Source: Pseudoips prasinana (lineage: Eukaryota; Arthropoda; Insecta; Lepidoptera; Nolidae). From it: 64,000 bases of DNA. This document shows, piece after piece, positions 41,375-51,572 of this stretch. The position numbers and the translations under genes are program-made. The DNA is taken from the NCBI GenBank assembly GCA_951640165.1, contig OX621256.1:8308001-8372000 (forward strand), in the 5' to 3' direction. Each line of letters begins with the position of its first letter. Position 1 is the first letter of the stretch. The notes beneath the pieces are model-generated. The model was not told the origin of the DNA and ran no database searches. It saw only the letters and a program-made list of their open reading frames with translations.

Positions 41375-41899
41375 ATCATATACTAATGATAAACATATCT
41401 AGGTATATATATATATATATGGGATCAGATGGATCAGATGGCAGTGGGTTGTCCCCAGAGATTTTATTTTTATTTTTTTTGTTTTTTAAAAAGACAACGC
41501 CTGTACTACGGAATCTAATTCCTATGTCATGGGATAATTTACAAACATATAATAGACGGACACAAATTACATCCAGACTCAAAACAAATATTTATGGGTC
41601 ACACAAATAATTGTCCGGCGCGGGGCTCAAACCCGCGACACGAAGCGGCGAGGCGACTGTCTTAGCCGCTGCACCACAAGTGCACACGACGTCGATATAC
41701 ACATATATATTGTACCTACTAGCGGCCTGGTACGTGCTTCGCTACGCTTTTAAGTATTAATACAATTTGTTTGTATATGGGAGTATAGAAAGATGTTGAT
41801 TTTACCCTTTTTCAAGATTTTTTTAAAATTTTCTCTACGCACAAACCTTCCCTGGACTTCCACAAATAATTCAAGACCAAAATTAGCCAAATCGGTAAT
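41375..41899. repeat. Tandem duplication, unit 1
   Basis: It runs from ATCATATACTAATGATAAAC to CCAAATCGGTA, with a SINE body end, a SINE-4 copy (minus, 41,475-41,690) and part of a Helitron (from CTAG at 41,719). Unit 2 follows directly with 52 extra bases. Confidence 0.8.
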
Positions 41900-41906
41900 A
41901 TCATAT

Positions 41907-41976
41907 ACTAATGATAAACATATCTAGGTATATATATATATATATATATATATACCTAGATATGTTTATCATTAGT
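41907..41976. repeat. Perfect 70-bp palindrome with (TA)n centre
   Basis: ACTAATGATAAACATATCTA reads identically on the complement from 41,976. Unit 1 has only one of the two arms. Confidence 0.85.
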
Positions 41977-42056
41977 AAGGTTACTGGTACAGACTCTGCT
42001 TAGTTTGGGATCAGATGGCAGTGGGTTGTCCCCAGAGATTATATTTTTATTTTTTT

Positions 42057-42265
42057 TGTTTTTTAAAAAGACAACGCCTGCACTACGGAATCTAATTCCT
42101 ATGTCATGGGATACTTTACAAACATATAATAGACGGACACAAATTACATCCAGACTCAAAACAAATATTTATGGGTCACACAAATAATTGTCCGGCGCGG
42201 GGCTCAAACCCGCGACACGAAGCGGCGAGGCGACTGTCTTAGCCGCTGCACCACAAGTGCACACG
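42057..42265 (-). mobile_element. SINE-4 (copy in unit 2)
   Basis: A-box and B-box as at 11,918: GCAGCGGCTAAGACAGTCGC and GCGGGTTTGAGCCCCGC. Confidence 0.75.
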
Positions 42266-42295
42266 ACGTCGATATACACATATATATTGTACCTA

Positions 42296-42538
42296 CTAGC
42301 GGCCTGGTACGTGCTTCGCTACGCTTTTAAGTATTAATACAATTTGTTTGTATATGGGAGTATAGGAAGATATTGATTTTACCCTTTTTCAAGATTTTTT
42401 TTAAATTTTCTCTACGTACAAACCTTCCCTGGACTTCCACGAATAATTCAAGACCAAAATTAGCCAAATCGGTAAAGGCGTTGTTGAGTCATAACATTAC
42501 AACGAAAAGTGGCATTGATTTTTATATAATATATAGGA
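42296..42538 (-). mobile_element. Helitron, non-autonomous (243 bp, complete)
   Basis: On the minus strand it runs from A|TCCTATATATTATATAAAA to AGCGAAGCACGTACCAGG then CCGCTAG|T. The same 3' part is truncated in unit 1 of the duplication. Confidence 0.8.
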
Positions 42539-42545
42539 TTTGTAA

Positions 42546-42812
42546 AGAATTGCCAAACTAAAGTGCCAGTGAGCGGGGTACTTAGATCATAGAACCGACG
42601 GCCGATGGGACACAAAGGTTCTCGAGTGGCAATCACGAAGCGGAAAACGCAGCGTGGGCAGGCCCCCTACTAGGTGGACCGGGGGCGGATGGAAGGTGGT
42701 GAGGGTCGCGGAAAGCCGCTGGATGCGGGCAGTGCAGGACCGGCTGTTGTGGAGATTCTTGGGGGAGGCTTTAGTCCAGCAGTGGACTTCTTTCGGCTGA
42801 TATGATGATGAT
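42546..42812 (+). pseudogene. RTE LINE ORF2 3' end
   Basis: AAGAATTGCCAAACTAAAGT to TTCGGCTGATATGATGATG. It encodes the RTE C-terminus with a short in-frame-looking insertion (GGGCGGATGGAAGGTGG). Decayed. Confidence 0.75.
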
Positions 42813-43107
42813 GCTTGTATTCATGTTGCTGACTTTGGTACCAAAGAAAAATATATATTGCTCATATTCAGCCTATGCAAAGCTCTCAAAAGCTTCGTAA
42901 TACTAGTGTGAAAATACCTAAGAGTATTATAACTTAGCCAAAGAATAATAATATACTGTTATTGCCTAGCCAAGCCCCTACTCTTGCCAACGCTGGTATT
43001 ACTCACTCTACGTAGAGCCCGAGTGTCCCTTGCAGGCGCGCGTGCGTGTCGCGCTCTACCGTTATATGGACTACACATTCTTGATACTTGAAATTTTTTT
43101 TATAACT
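42813..43107. other. No recognised feature
   Basis: Mixed sequence with a GC-rich patch near 43,010-43,060; nothing identified. Confidence 0.35.
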
Positions 43108-43259
43108 ATATGGGTTCCGCCGTTTTACCCGCGTTAAACTTAATAAATTATAGCCTATGTGTTATTCAGATATGTAAGCTATATTACTACAAAGTTTCAT
43201 TAATTCCGTTCGGTAGTTCACACTCACAAACTTTCGCCTTTATAATAGATATTAGTGTG
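43108..43259 (-). mobile_element. Helitron, decayed copy
   Basis: GTTTTACCCGCGTTAAACTT at the 3' side and CGCCTTTATAATAGATATTA at the 5' side belong to the family at 39,963; the CTAG end is mutated. Confidence 0.6.
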
Positions 43260-43297
43260 ATGTGATAAAAATAAGTATACTTTATTATATATTATAA

Positions 43298-43490
43298 ATA
43301 AGATAGATAGATAGATAACACTTTATTGCACCAAATTGAAGCATAACATTATACTATCAGTTAACTTATATAATAAGGTACAAACGGCGGTCTTATCGCT
43401 AATACAGCAATCTCTTCCAGACAACCGTTGGATGAACCAAAGCAATGCAGGGAGATAAAGTGGTAGTTGGCAGTGCATCTACTTATATAA
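43298..43490 (-). mobile_element. LINE 3' end with (TATC)n tail
   Basis: (GATA)n at 43,302-43,317 is the complement of a TATC tail; next to it AACACTTTATTGCACC and the CAATCTCTTCCAGACAACC stretch resemble a common lepidopteran LINE end. No ORF was verified. Confidence 0.45.
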
Positions 43491-43810
43491 ATTTACATAT
43501 ATATGTACCTACCTAGGTACAAATATTATATATATATGCACACAATATATAGATATATAACATAAAAATATACCTATATATAAATATAAATATATATAGT
43601 TCCCTACTTTTTAATATACTATAAATAAATATAAATAATAATTATGAAGACTAAAGAAATTTTTGAGGAAGATGGAAGATCGCGAGCTGTGAAGATTAAA
43701 GTACATCATATATTTATTTTAGTTTTATCATTCGCTTATTTTAGCAGTTACAGGAACACTCATTTTCTCACTTTGGAAGTGTGGCTCGCGCAAATTATTC
43801 AGTTTAGAAA
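43491..43810. other. AT-rich sequence with microsatellite-like runs
   Basis: Several (TA)n and ATATATA stretches (43,495-43,610); no gene or element. Confidence 0.4.
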
Positions 43811-44097
43811 AAAATGATATTAGGAACCTCAATATTATTTTTGAAGACTTATCCATAGACAAAATTTTTCGAGTTTCAGTTCTATGTATGGGGAACCCCC
43901 AAAATTATTATTATTTTCTATTTTTGTGTTAATATCTTAATTTGGTTCATAGAATAAATCTACTTACCAAGTTTCAACAGTACAGCTCTTATAGTTACGG
44001 AAAAAAGTGGCTGTGACATACGGACGGACAGACAGACAGACAGACATGACGAATCTATAAGGGTTCCGTTTTTTGCCATTTGGCTACGGAACCCTAA
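43811..44097 (-). repeat. Dispersed repeat G, reverse copy
   Basis: Complement of the family at 9,228-9,575: TATTAGGAACCTCAATATTA at the left, (GACA)n at 44,026-44,046, and TTTGGCTACGGAACCCT at the right end. Confidence 0.6.
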
Positions 44098-44252
44098 AAA
44101 TGAGACTTCTTTGGTTTGTCTAAACTTTGAACGCCTTTGGTTATCATTTTTGTTTAATTTCTTATATACAGACTGGTGAACTGACAGTTTATCGCAAACA
44201 ACTTTGATTTTGAATTGCGTCTAGAAGGTGCCGCGTAACATATTTTTTAGAT

Positions 44253-44386
44253 CACCATCATCATCATCATTACAGCTGAAAGTAGTTCACTGCTCGACCA
44301 GCGTTCCCCATGAATCATCTTGGGGATATGCCATAATCGCCATGATTTGTAGAGGGATTGGCGATCTTAAGATCACCACACAGCAT
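44253..44386 (-). mobile_element. RTE-tailed repeat with internal deletion
   Basis: (CAT)n at the left, GGGGATATGCCATAATCGCC, then GATCACCACACAGC. Its middle is missing. Confidence 0.55.
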
Positions 44387-44630
44387 TCTTAAGATATTTA
44401 TAGACAAATAAAAATTATAAGTATCAAGAATGGTTCTTCTCAGCGCTATCCACGGTCCACTCCACACAACGTCTACGCTATATAGTTCATACTTACTAAG
44501 TATTAATTATCTATAGCAATAGAATTCTCTAGCTGTCTATGTATGTATAGGTACTGTCTGCAGTTCTGCAATAGTGCGCTTTGTGAGCCTTTTGGCGAAT
44601 ACAGAGGTATAGCCTTTAACTTACGCTATG

Positions 44631-44769
44631 TACAGACGCAAGCACATCCAGCTACCCCAATATGTCAAATTTATTTTATAGATTTTCATCTTTATCTCAA
44701 AAGCATAAGGTTCACTTTCAATTTGGGAAATTTGACAGATTGGGGTAGCTTGATGTGCTGGCGTCTGTA
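44631..44769. mobile_element. TIR element B, complete (139 bp)
   Basis: TIRs of about 42 bp with three mismatches: TACAGACGCAAGCACATCCA at the left, GATGTGCTGGCGTCTGTA at the right, and CTACCCCAATNTGTCAAATT inside. Fragments at 11,041, 17,146 and 58,076. Confidence 0.75.
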
Positions 44770-44870
44770 TCTACAAAAAAAGAAAGAAGCAAGCCTATCC
44801 CTTTCTTAAAGGCCGGCAACATCAAACATCAAAATCGTGGCCCTAATATATCTTGTATATATTAGGGCCA

Positions 44871-45158
44871 AAGGCGAACCAAAGTCACCGACATAGCCCG
44901 AAGAATTGCCAAGCTGAAGTGGCAGTGGGCGGGGCACATAGCTCGTAGAGCCGACGGCCGTTGGGGCAGAAAGGTTCTCGGGTGGCGACCACGAACCGGA
45001 AGACGCAGCGTGGGCAGACCCCCCTACAAGATGGTCCGATGATCTTGTGCGGGTCGCTGGAAACTGCTGGATGCGAATAGCACAAGACCGGCAATTGTGG
45101 AGATCTTTGGGGGAGGCCTTTGTCCAGCAGTGGACGTCTTTCGGCTGATATGATGATG
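44871..45158 (+). pseudogene. RTE LINE 3' end inserted in a palindrome
   Basis: AAGGCGAACCAAAGTCACCG to TTCGGCTGATATGATGATG. The first half encodes R-R-T-K-V-T-D-I-A-R-R-I-A-K-L-K-W-Q-W-A and continues as V-L-G-W-R-P-R-T-G-R-R-S-V-G-R before a stop. ATATTAGGGCCA is duplicated at 44,859-44,870 and 45,159-45,170. Confidence 0.85.
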
Positions 45159-45177
45159 ATATTAGGGCCACGATTAA

Positions 45178-45450
45178 CGTACAAACTTTCAAATTTATAA
45201 GCAGGATATTTGTATACGGTACACCGCGGATTCGCTTGTATTATTTCAGTTGGACAGGCAAATGAATTGTTACTGATATAATGATCGCTTGTTTGTTTAC
45301 CCGTCAGCGGCCAAGCGACTGATGGTTCGCAAGATGGTGGAGATGGATTGTGCACTAATATTTATATTTCGGCGGCTGATTGAAACATTACATGCTATAG
45401 TGTTACACTCGTCGGTACTTTATCCCCGAGAGTGCTACACGAGATAAATC
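45178..45450. other. No recognised feature
   Basis: Short stretch with no coding or repeat signal. Confidence 0.3.
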
Positions 45451-45451
45451 C

Positions 45452-45534
45452 TATTATATATAAATTATATAATAGGACTTATATAATTTATATATAATAC
45501 CGCTAGACCAACGCTGCCTCGTTGGTCTAGCGGT
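45452..45534. repeat. Two adjacent hairpins
   Basis: 19-bp arms TATTATATATAAATTATAT (45,452-45,470) and its complement (45,481-45,499). Then 15-bp arms ACCGCTAGACCAACG (45,499-45,513) and CGTTGGTCTAGCGGT (45,520-45,534), the latter being the A-box of SINE-3. Confidence 0.75.
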
Positions 45535-45885
45535 AGCGTATTCACCCGCGGTTAATGAGGTCCTGGGTTCAAATCCTGGGTCGGGCCAAAAGTGATTTTG
45601 GGACTTTTCTGTAAAAAGAAAAATTTCTCAACATCAGCCCGAAGTCTGGGAGTTGGCGGTATTATACCCCCGTGCCTCGGAGAGCACGTGAAGCTGGCGG
45701 TCCTGTGCCTGACCTCTTTCCGGTCGTGTCGCTAAGGCGTCCCATCGGATCATGAGAGCGATGGAATAGAAAGTGCTCCTGTGTTTGCGCACACACTTGA
45801 GCACTATAATATGTCCCGCGCAGATGGCCAATCTCTGTTGAGACTGGCCTTCGTGGCCGAATTCGGCTAGGAGGACATTATTATA
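45516..45885 (+). mobile_element. SINE-3, full length
   Basis: A-box GGTCTAGCGGTAGCG, B-box GGGTTCAAATCCTGG, body to GGCTAGGAGGACATTATTA. The usual CAT tail is replaced by ATTATTAT. Confidence 0.85.
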
Positions 45886-46014
45886 TATAAATCTATGTAT
45901 TTAAGTATTTATCTATCTATATAAGTATGTATATCGTCGCCTGGTACCTACTCATAGTACAAGCTTTGCTTAGTTTGGGGTTAGAATGATTTGTGTGACA
46001 TTGTCCCCGAGATA
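45886..46014 (+). mobile_element. SINE-2, 5'-truncated
   Basis: TATCTATATAAGTATGTATA, GTACAAGCTTTGCTTAGTTT, GTGTGACATTGTCCCCGAGA. Confidence 0.7.
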
Positions 46015-46028
46015 TCTATGTATATCTA

Positions 46029-46394
46029 TCCTACTAATATTATAAACGCGAATGTTTGTAAGTATGGATGGATGTTTGTTACTCTTTCACGTAAAAACTA
46101 CTGAATGGATTTTAATGAAACTTTACAATAATATAGCTTATACATTAGAATAACACATAGGCTACAATTTACAAAGATATTGTGTGAATTGTCCAATATA
46201 TATGACAATAAGTGTCAAGTAAGTAGGAAAAAATGTACTATCTGCGAGCTATTCCGGCGTGCACTACCAAAAACGCTTGAGGTACACATCCTACTAATAT
46301 TATAAATGCGAAAGTTTGTGAGTATATATGTATTTTTGTTACTCTTTTACGCCAAAACTACTTTAACGCGGGTGAAACCGCAGGGCATAGCTAG
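46029..46394 (+). mobile_element. Helitron pair (nested or joined)
   Basis: A first 5' end A|TCCTACTAATATTATAAACG at 46,029 runs to about 46,175. A Helitron interior-like piece (ATTGTGTGAATTGTCCAATA) follows. A second 5' end at 46,289 runs to the hairpin and CTAG at 46,394|T. The second is a complete 106-bp unit. Confidence 0.7.
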
Positions 46395-46440
46395 TGATAG
46401 TATATATAAGGCCTATTCATATTATATTATATACTATTGA

Positions 46441-46676
46441 ATAATAACATCCTGAGACATTAATCACACACGGCCATTCGATCCCAAACTAATCAGAGCT
46501 TGTACTGGAAACCAGATAACTTTTCTTTTCTAAATACATACTTATATATAGATAATTATACCCAAACTTAGGACAAATAGACATTTTCATGCACACAAAT
46601 ATCTGTCCTCGGTGGGAATCGAACCCACGAATTGCGGCGTGAAAGGCAAGTATAGACCAATCAGTTCGTCCCGCCA
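46441..46676 (-). mobile_element. SINE-1
   Basis: The complement shows B-box GTGGGTTCGATTCCCACCG, GTACAAGCTCTGATTAGTTT and a TTATTA tail. The head is altered (ATTGGTCTATACTTG). Confidence 0.8.
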
Positions 46677-46679
46677 AAT

Positions 46680-47562
46680 ATCAATGTATATTAAAGTAGA
46701 TTTTTCTGTGTACCTTTTAGAAGTTAGTAAATGTTAAAAACTTCACCGTCGTTATACGCTTTTTAACAAACTATATCAATATTTTTTTGCCCCGGAATGG
46801 ACTTAAAAAGAAACATGCGGGGCAGTCTATGGGGACTGCCGATAGGGATGAAAACTATTTTTCATTTCTCAAACCCGGAAAGTAGTGTTTGTGATCCGAG
46901 TAGCGAGTGGAAGATGCTACTTCCCACCTTTGGGCGCGGGCAGTAGACTCATAGTAATTGCTTCCCTCCCTATGGCGGGAATAAATATAAAAAATTTAAC
47001 TAAATTCTGTTAGGCAGTGGGCTGTAAAAAAATAAGAATAAAAAGTGCACAATGCCGCTAAAGGAGTTTTTATTTCAAAAAACGACCCAATATTATAGGT
47101 TCGATATCACAAAACCAGAGCAGTATTTATATAATTAAACATTTTGACCCTCAAATCTGTTATTGTGTATAATTTGTATAGGGCTTCTTATAATTTTATA
47201 GTTGCGGGGGCAAACTAAATTGTAGCTTGGCCATGGATATGGCTAGCCCATCGTGCCCTACTGGTACTTAAAAGTCTTATCTACCATACTGATTCTGTTA
47301 AAATTGACCCGTATTCTCAATTAGATATAGGGGTGATATTTGATATAGTTGTGTTGGTAAGTTGATTATAGAAGAATAAATTGCCAAGTGGGTTAGGACT
47401 GAACGGATTGTGGATGCCTCAGGCAATGTAAGGCGAGGTGACCTCGGGGTATGGACTATAGTTTCGATACTATTGAAGCTTTAGATTTTTTTATATGCCT
47501 TCAGATATAATTACTTATTCAATAAACAATGAGATACAACATGTAAGAATATGTTTTATCGT
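46680..47562. other. No recognised gene or repeat
   Basis: AT-rich sequence with a GC-richer interval near 46,800-46,990. I see no frame above noise. Confidence 0.35.
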
Positions 47563-48110
47563 TTTGACATGACGCGTACAGTTAGTAGTAGACTTTTACT
47601 GCTTTACCGGACGACAGAGGCGGGCGTAGATTAAGTCTAGCTATAAAAGCCACAAACTATTAGTATTCGCGCCCGATGAGGGTTACCATATGACAGGCGT
47701 TAGCCGCATTTGACAGGCATTTTAAAATTTCGAGAGCTCATCACGCTTGAATAAATGCAAAACTGTATCTCGTGAAGATTTTTACGTTTATTAGAAAAGA
47801 AAGAACTATTAAAAAAATAATGTCCTCTGACAAATAGGTATCAGTCATAAATATCCTTCTTCATTATTATCTGTTGGCTTTTACTTATTACCTACAGCGT
47901 TTTTCTTTAGACAGTCATTTTTCTGAAAATTCAGGCATTTTAGGTACCATAGACAGGCATCCCTCTATTTACATATGGTAACCCTACCCGATGGCGGTAC
48001 CCCCTTTGGCGTTCAAACTGGGTAGTTTATGGATGCATGAAAGGCACTTTTTTGCAACTATCACTCTACGTTAATAAGCGAAGACGCAGGCCTCACATAA
48101 GCTATGTTAG
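47563..48110 (-). mobile_element. Retroelement X copy, interrupted by a MITE
   Basis: ACATGACGCGTACAGTTAG at the left and CTACGTTAATAAGCGAAGAC at the right match the family at 49,073. It is split at 47,679-47,985 by a TIR element. Confidence 0.65.
47679..47985. mobile_element. hAT-like MITE (307 bp) with 8-bp target duplication
   Basis: TIR AGGGTTACCATATG at the left and CATATGGTAACCCT at the right. GCCCGATG (47,671-47,678) and ACCCGATG (47,986-47,993) flank it, 7 of 8 identical. AGGGTTNCCA-like ends and 8-bp duplications fit hAT. Non-coding. Confidence 0.75.
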
Positions 48111-48577
48111 AAAGTACTACAATTATGTTAAAATAAGTTCAATTACTTACATAGAATCGCGGGCAGTGCTTACTTTATTACTCGTGTTCAAAGCGTCAGG
48201 TCTATTTTTAGCCTAAGCTAAGCTACAAGGTTTGTCCTGTAGGCATAGTTATTTGTTTCTAACAAAGCTACGCACATAAAATATGATAATGCAAAAGGAT
48301 AATGTTGTTTATACATTATGCAAGGTTATGAGTCGTATTTACGTCAATTAATTTCTTTATGAAGCTCTCAAATATTGTTTTGTATAATAAAACTGATATT
48401 TAACGGTGTTATTTTGTATTGAAGCACATTTGTAGGTATTTGCGAAGACAGGTATTCGTCCTGCCAAACTTTGACTGGAGTACCTACCATTCTAGAGGCC
48501 TCCAGAATGGTAGGTACCTTACTCAGAATCTTGGCGTTATGCCAGAGTTGTTCAAGCCACTCACAATAATCACACTG
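48111..48577. other. No gene; one hairpin
   Basis: AT-rich. A hairpin with 14-bp arms GTACCTACCATTCT and AGAATGGTAGGTAC lies at 48,480-48,517. Confidence 0.4.
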
Positions 48578-48854
48578 TCACACTAATATTATAAAGCCGA
48601 AAGTTTGTGAGTGTGTAAGTGTGTATGTTTGACACTTCTTCGCGTCTAAACTGCTAGAGCGATACTAACACCAAAATCTCATTTTGTCTGTCTATCTGTT
48701 TGTTCCGGCTAATCTCTGAAATGGCTGGACAGATTTTGACGTTACTTTTATTGGCAGGTAGCTGATGTAATAAGGATTAACATAGGCTAAGTTTATTTTA
48801 GAAAAAAAACTAAATAAAATAATGTACACGTGGATGAAGCGCGGGTACAGCTAT
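48578..48854 (+). mobile_element. Helitron, non-autonomous, end mutated
   Basis: It starts TCACACTAATATTATAAAGC and ends GAAGCGCGGGTACAGCTAT (CTAT in place of CTAG). Confidence 0.65.
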
Positions 48855-48859
48855 TGTCA

Positions 48860-48925
48860 CCTATATATATAAATAAAATTGGAGTGTTTGTTTGTATTAT
48901 TGAAATTAGTATTAAAATATATTAA
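48860..48925 (+). mobile_element. Helitron 5' end fragment
   Basis: TATATAAATAAAATTGGAGT, then GTTTGTTTGTATTATTGAAA, is a Helitron 5'-end-like stretch; nothing else of it remains. Confidence 0.4.
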
Positions 48926-49072
48926 TATAATAAAGTGATCCTAAACTTAATATGTGTTAAATAGTGAGTCAGTGAAACATTTTATAGTGAAAATATGCTT
49001 TTGTAGCTGCAATACATATGTAAAAACATAGACGTCCGAACACCGCGGTGCAGACCGGGAACTGACACTGAA
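48926..49072. other. No recognised feature
   Basis: Short AT-rich interval. Confidence 0.3.
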
Positions 49073-49640
49073 TTTTTTTTTTTTTTTTTTTTAACGTGAC
49101 GCGTGCAGTTAGCCTTACGGCTTTTACTGCTTCACCGGACAGTAGGGGTGAGCGTGGGCTCTAACCGGCCTAGCAAATATATATAAACTACAAACTAAGT
49201 ACCCGCGCCGGAGGGCACCCCCTGTGGGGTTCGAACCTCGGCTCTGGGTGGATACTGACGGGAAGAGGGCGAGAGATCATGATTTTTAGGGATTTTGTGC
49301 AACTGTCGCTCTACGTTAATGCGCGACGCGGGCCTAGCTTCCGGTTTAGGTCCGGAGTGGGCTTTCATCGGATCGAATGCAAACTAAGGGTCATGGAGGA
49401 CGCTGGTGGTCGCGACGCGTTCGCGGTCGTACTCTCGTCCGGCGAGTACGAAATATCGGTTGTGCAGTGTTGCGAGAGTCTCTGATCGATTTGATGTGGT
49501 CAAGGTAGACGGTGATCTCGTCGTCCGAGTCGTCTAGGACGTGCTTCGGACGACGGTGCTTAGTTGAGAATCGGAGGGGAGTGTAATTGACCGCCTGTAC
49601 CACCAATTTACTTGGATGGTGAGTGGCAGAGTCAAAATAC
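49073..49640 (-). mobile_element. Retroelement X, longest 3' copy with poly(A)
   Basis: The T-run at 49,073-49,092 is a poly(A) tail on the minus strand. A minus ORF (49,391-49,606) contains D-D-S-D-D-E-I-T-V-Y-L-D-H-I-K-S and an R-rich end (R-T-R-R-T-R-V-R-P-R-T-R-R-D), which could be the end of a LINE ORF. Family not identified. Confidence 0.65.
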
Positions 49641-49810
49641 CGTTAACTGACACTGAGTTCATGTGAGGTGATTTTATATGAGGCGCACGCGCTGTACCGC
49701 GCAGGCCTTGCCCACGTTATAACAAAATTATTTGAGATATACCTGTCTTCGATAAATTATTAAATATGATCTCCTTTAACGCATACCTCTTGTAGTATAA
49801 GAAATGTAGA
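49641..49810. other. No recognised feature
   Basis: Unassigned interval before a Helitron 3' part. Confidence 0.3.
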
Positions 49811-50097
49811 TATAAGTAGGCTAAGTTTATTCCGAAATATACATACATTCATACCATACAGTGATTTGCAAGTTTTACTCTGGGTTCTACAGCTACAGAA
49901 CTCCCTGCCTTAAAAGGCCATGTTTTTTTAATTATGCTTCATTGCCATTTCATTAAAATTCTGTATGCCGTTTAGTTATTCACATTCATTATACAGTTTC
50001 CCAAAGTGAGTCTTTCACGTATGTTAGGACTTTTTGTTGTAAGTTACATTGGTCATCCTTCAAAATTGTCGTGGACGAAGTCGCGGGTAACAGCTAG
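49811..50097 (+). mobile_element. Helitron 3' portion
   Basis: It ends GTCGTGGACGAAGTCGCGGG, TAACAGCTAG|T at 50,097, the terminus type seen at 56,969 and 61,672. Its 5' boundary is approximate. Confidence 0.7.
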
Positions 50098-50109
50098 TAA
50101 TAAATAAAT

Positions 50110-50270
50110 ATATTGAGGCAACAAACACACTGCTACGCATCCTGTACTATGGCAACCAGACAACTGATTAACATACTATACGTCTAAATAAAATACAAAA
50201 AAAATCACACTGAGAGATTTAGGATCGAAATCACGACCCGTGGCTTAGCCGTTAGGCTCAGGATGAATAT
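50110..50270 (-). mobile_element. Diverged SINE, minus
   Basis: The complement of TCCTGTACTATGGCAACCAG and GACCCGTGGCTTAGCC resembles a SINE-1/SINE-2 body and head, but is heavily decayed. Confidence 0.4.
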
Positions 50271-50418
50271 CAACTATAAGTAGCCATTCTAGTAATTTTG
50301 TCCACTTATCTATCTACATGTGTCTACTGCGGTGTATCCCCAGCGCCACGACATGTCTTTCTTTAAAAAAGGTTTAAAAAGAGTATTAATCACGCTCGCA
50401 GCGGTATGGGTGGTATTT

Positions 50419-50679
50419 CACGGTCACCGTAGCCTAGTTGGTAGTGCTCCTGCCTACGAAGCTGGTGGTTCTGGGTTCGAATCCCGGTAATTGCAAATAT
50501 TTGTGTGATGAGATCGAATATTTGTTTCTGAGTCATGGATGTTTTCTATGTATATAAGTATTTATCTATCTATATAAGTATGTATATCGTCGCCTGGTAC
50601 CGATAGTACAAGCTTTGCTTAGTTTGGGGTAGGATGATCTGCGTGACATTGTCCCTAGATATTATTATATTATTATTAC
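50419..50679 (+). mobile_element. SINE-2, full length
   Basis: Head CACGGTCACCGTAGCCTAGT, B-box GGGTTCGAATCCCGG, TTATTATATTATTATTA tail. Confidence 0.85.
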
Positions 50680-50689
50680 TATGGGTGCT

Positions 50690-50816
50690 GTGCCCACTGT
50701 AATTGTGAATGTCCATGAGCATCGCTTACCACTTACTATCAGGTGGGCCGCTAGCTCGTCTGCCTCCAAAAGCTATAAATAAAAATTAAGTATGAAGCCG
50801 GGGTGCGTCATTAGTA
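50690..50816 (-). repeat. LINE-UTR-like repeat and Helitron end remnant
   Basis: 50,700-50,770 is a diverged copy of the repeat at 127-200 (CTTACCACTTACTATCAGGT). 50,793-50,816 (GAAGCCGGGGTGCGTCATTAG) resembles the Helitron end at 4,151. Confidence 0.4.
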
Positions 50817-51240
50817 TAATAATATTCATGTAATATGCAAGCGTAATTTTTAACCGAAGAATTTTGATTTAGTATCGAAACCGCCGCCCGCAACGGGAAC
50901 ACAAAATTCGCCGAACGCGGATTAAAAACCTATTACTTACAGTAATTTTTTGTGAAACAATTTTGATCGATTATGAATTCGAGCAAATTGCATAATTATA
51001 GGTTCGCAAGATCGACGGGGTTGCATAAAATAAAAATACCTTTAAATTATTATGTGGTAATGTTTTTTCTTTTTGTATAAATTATGGGTGTTACAACCTT
51101 TCGGAATGGAAGCATTTTTTTGTCTCTTTCGGCTAAAGAATTAGACTGTCCTCTCTCATGTCTTTACATTATAAAAGTAGGATTTTAACCCGGTTGTTAC
51201 TAGAGATCTTAATAATACAAATAATATTTTAGTCCCTATA
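50817..51240. other. No recognised feature
   Basis: AT-rich sequence with no identified element. Confidence 0.35.
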
Positions 51241-51430
51241 GTCCTGTCAACGACTGGTGTAATCTTTAAGACTCTACACCGATCACTTACCATGCTAGAT
51301 CTTCCACCATTAACTTATATTCTTCTTCAGAAAGCTGTAATATTGAACACCTGCAGATTAGGACGTAAGTTTCTCCAAAGTTCTGAACGAAATCCTGAAA
51401 AAGGTGTCGAGTTGGCTTAGACCCCTCATG
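51241..51430 (+). pseudogene. Retroelement relic with LQKAVILNTCR peptide
   Basis: The + frame contains L-P-P-L-T-Y-I-L-L-Q-K-A-V-I-L-N-T-C-R and later R-K-F-L-Q, matching the minus-strand relic at 1,355-1,549. Family unnamed. Confidence 0.45.
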
Positions 51431-51572
51431 CCATATTGTTCGGCTATTAGCCGTGGTATAAAAAACAAAAATAAAATAATAACAATCTATCTTTATTTCT
51501 CACTCAAGATCCATACAACCATACATACACGAAATAAATAATTTAATTAAATAGGTTGAAGTATACAATGCA
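51431..51572. other. No recognised feature
   Basis: Short AT-rich interval. Confidence 0.3.

Larger units (their letters stand above)
41900..42475. repeat. Tandem duplication, unit 2
   Basis: It matches unit 1 at about 97% by eye, offset 577 bp through most of its length. It differs by a 70-bp palindrome at its start (41,907-41,976). Confidence 0.8.
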
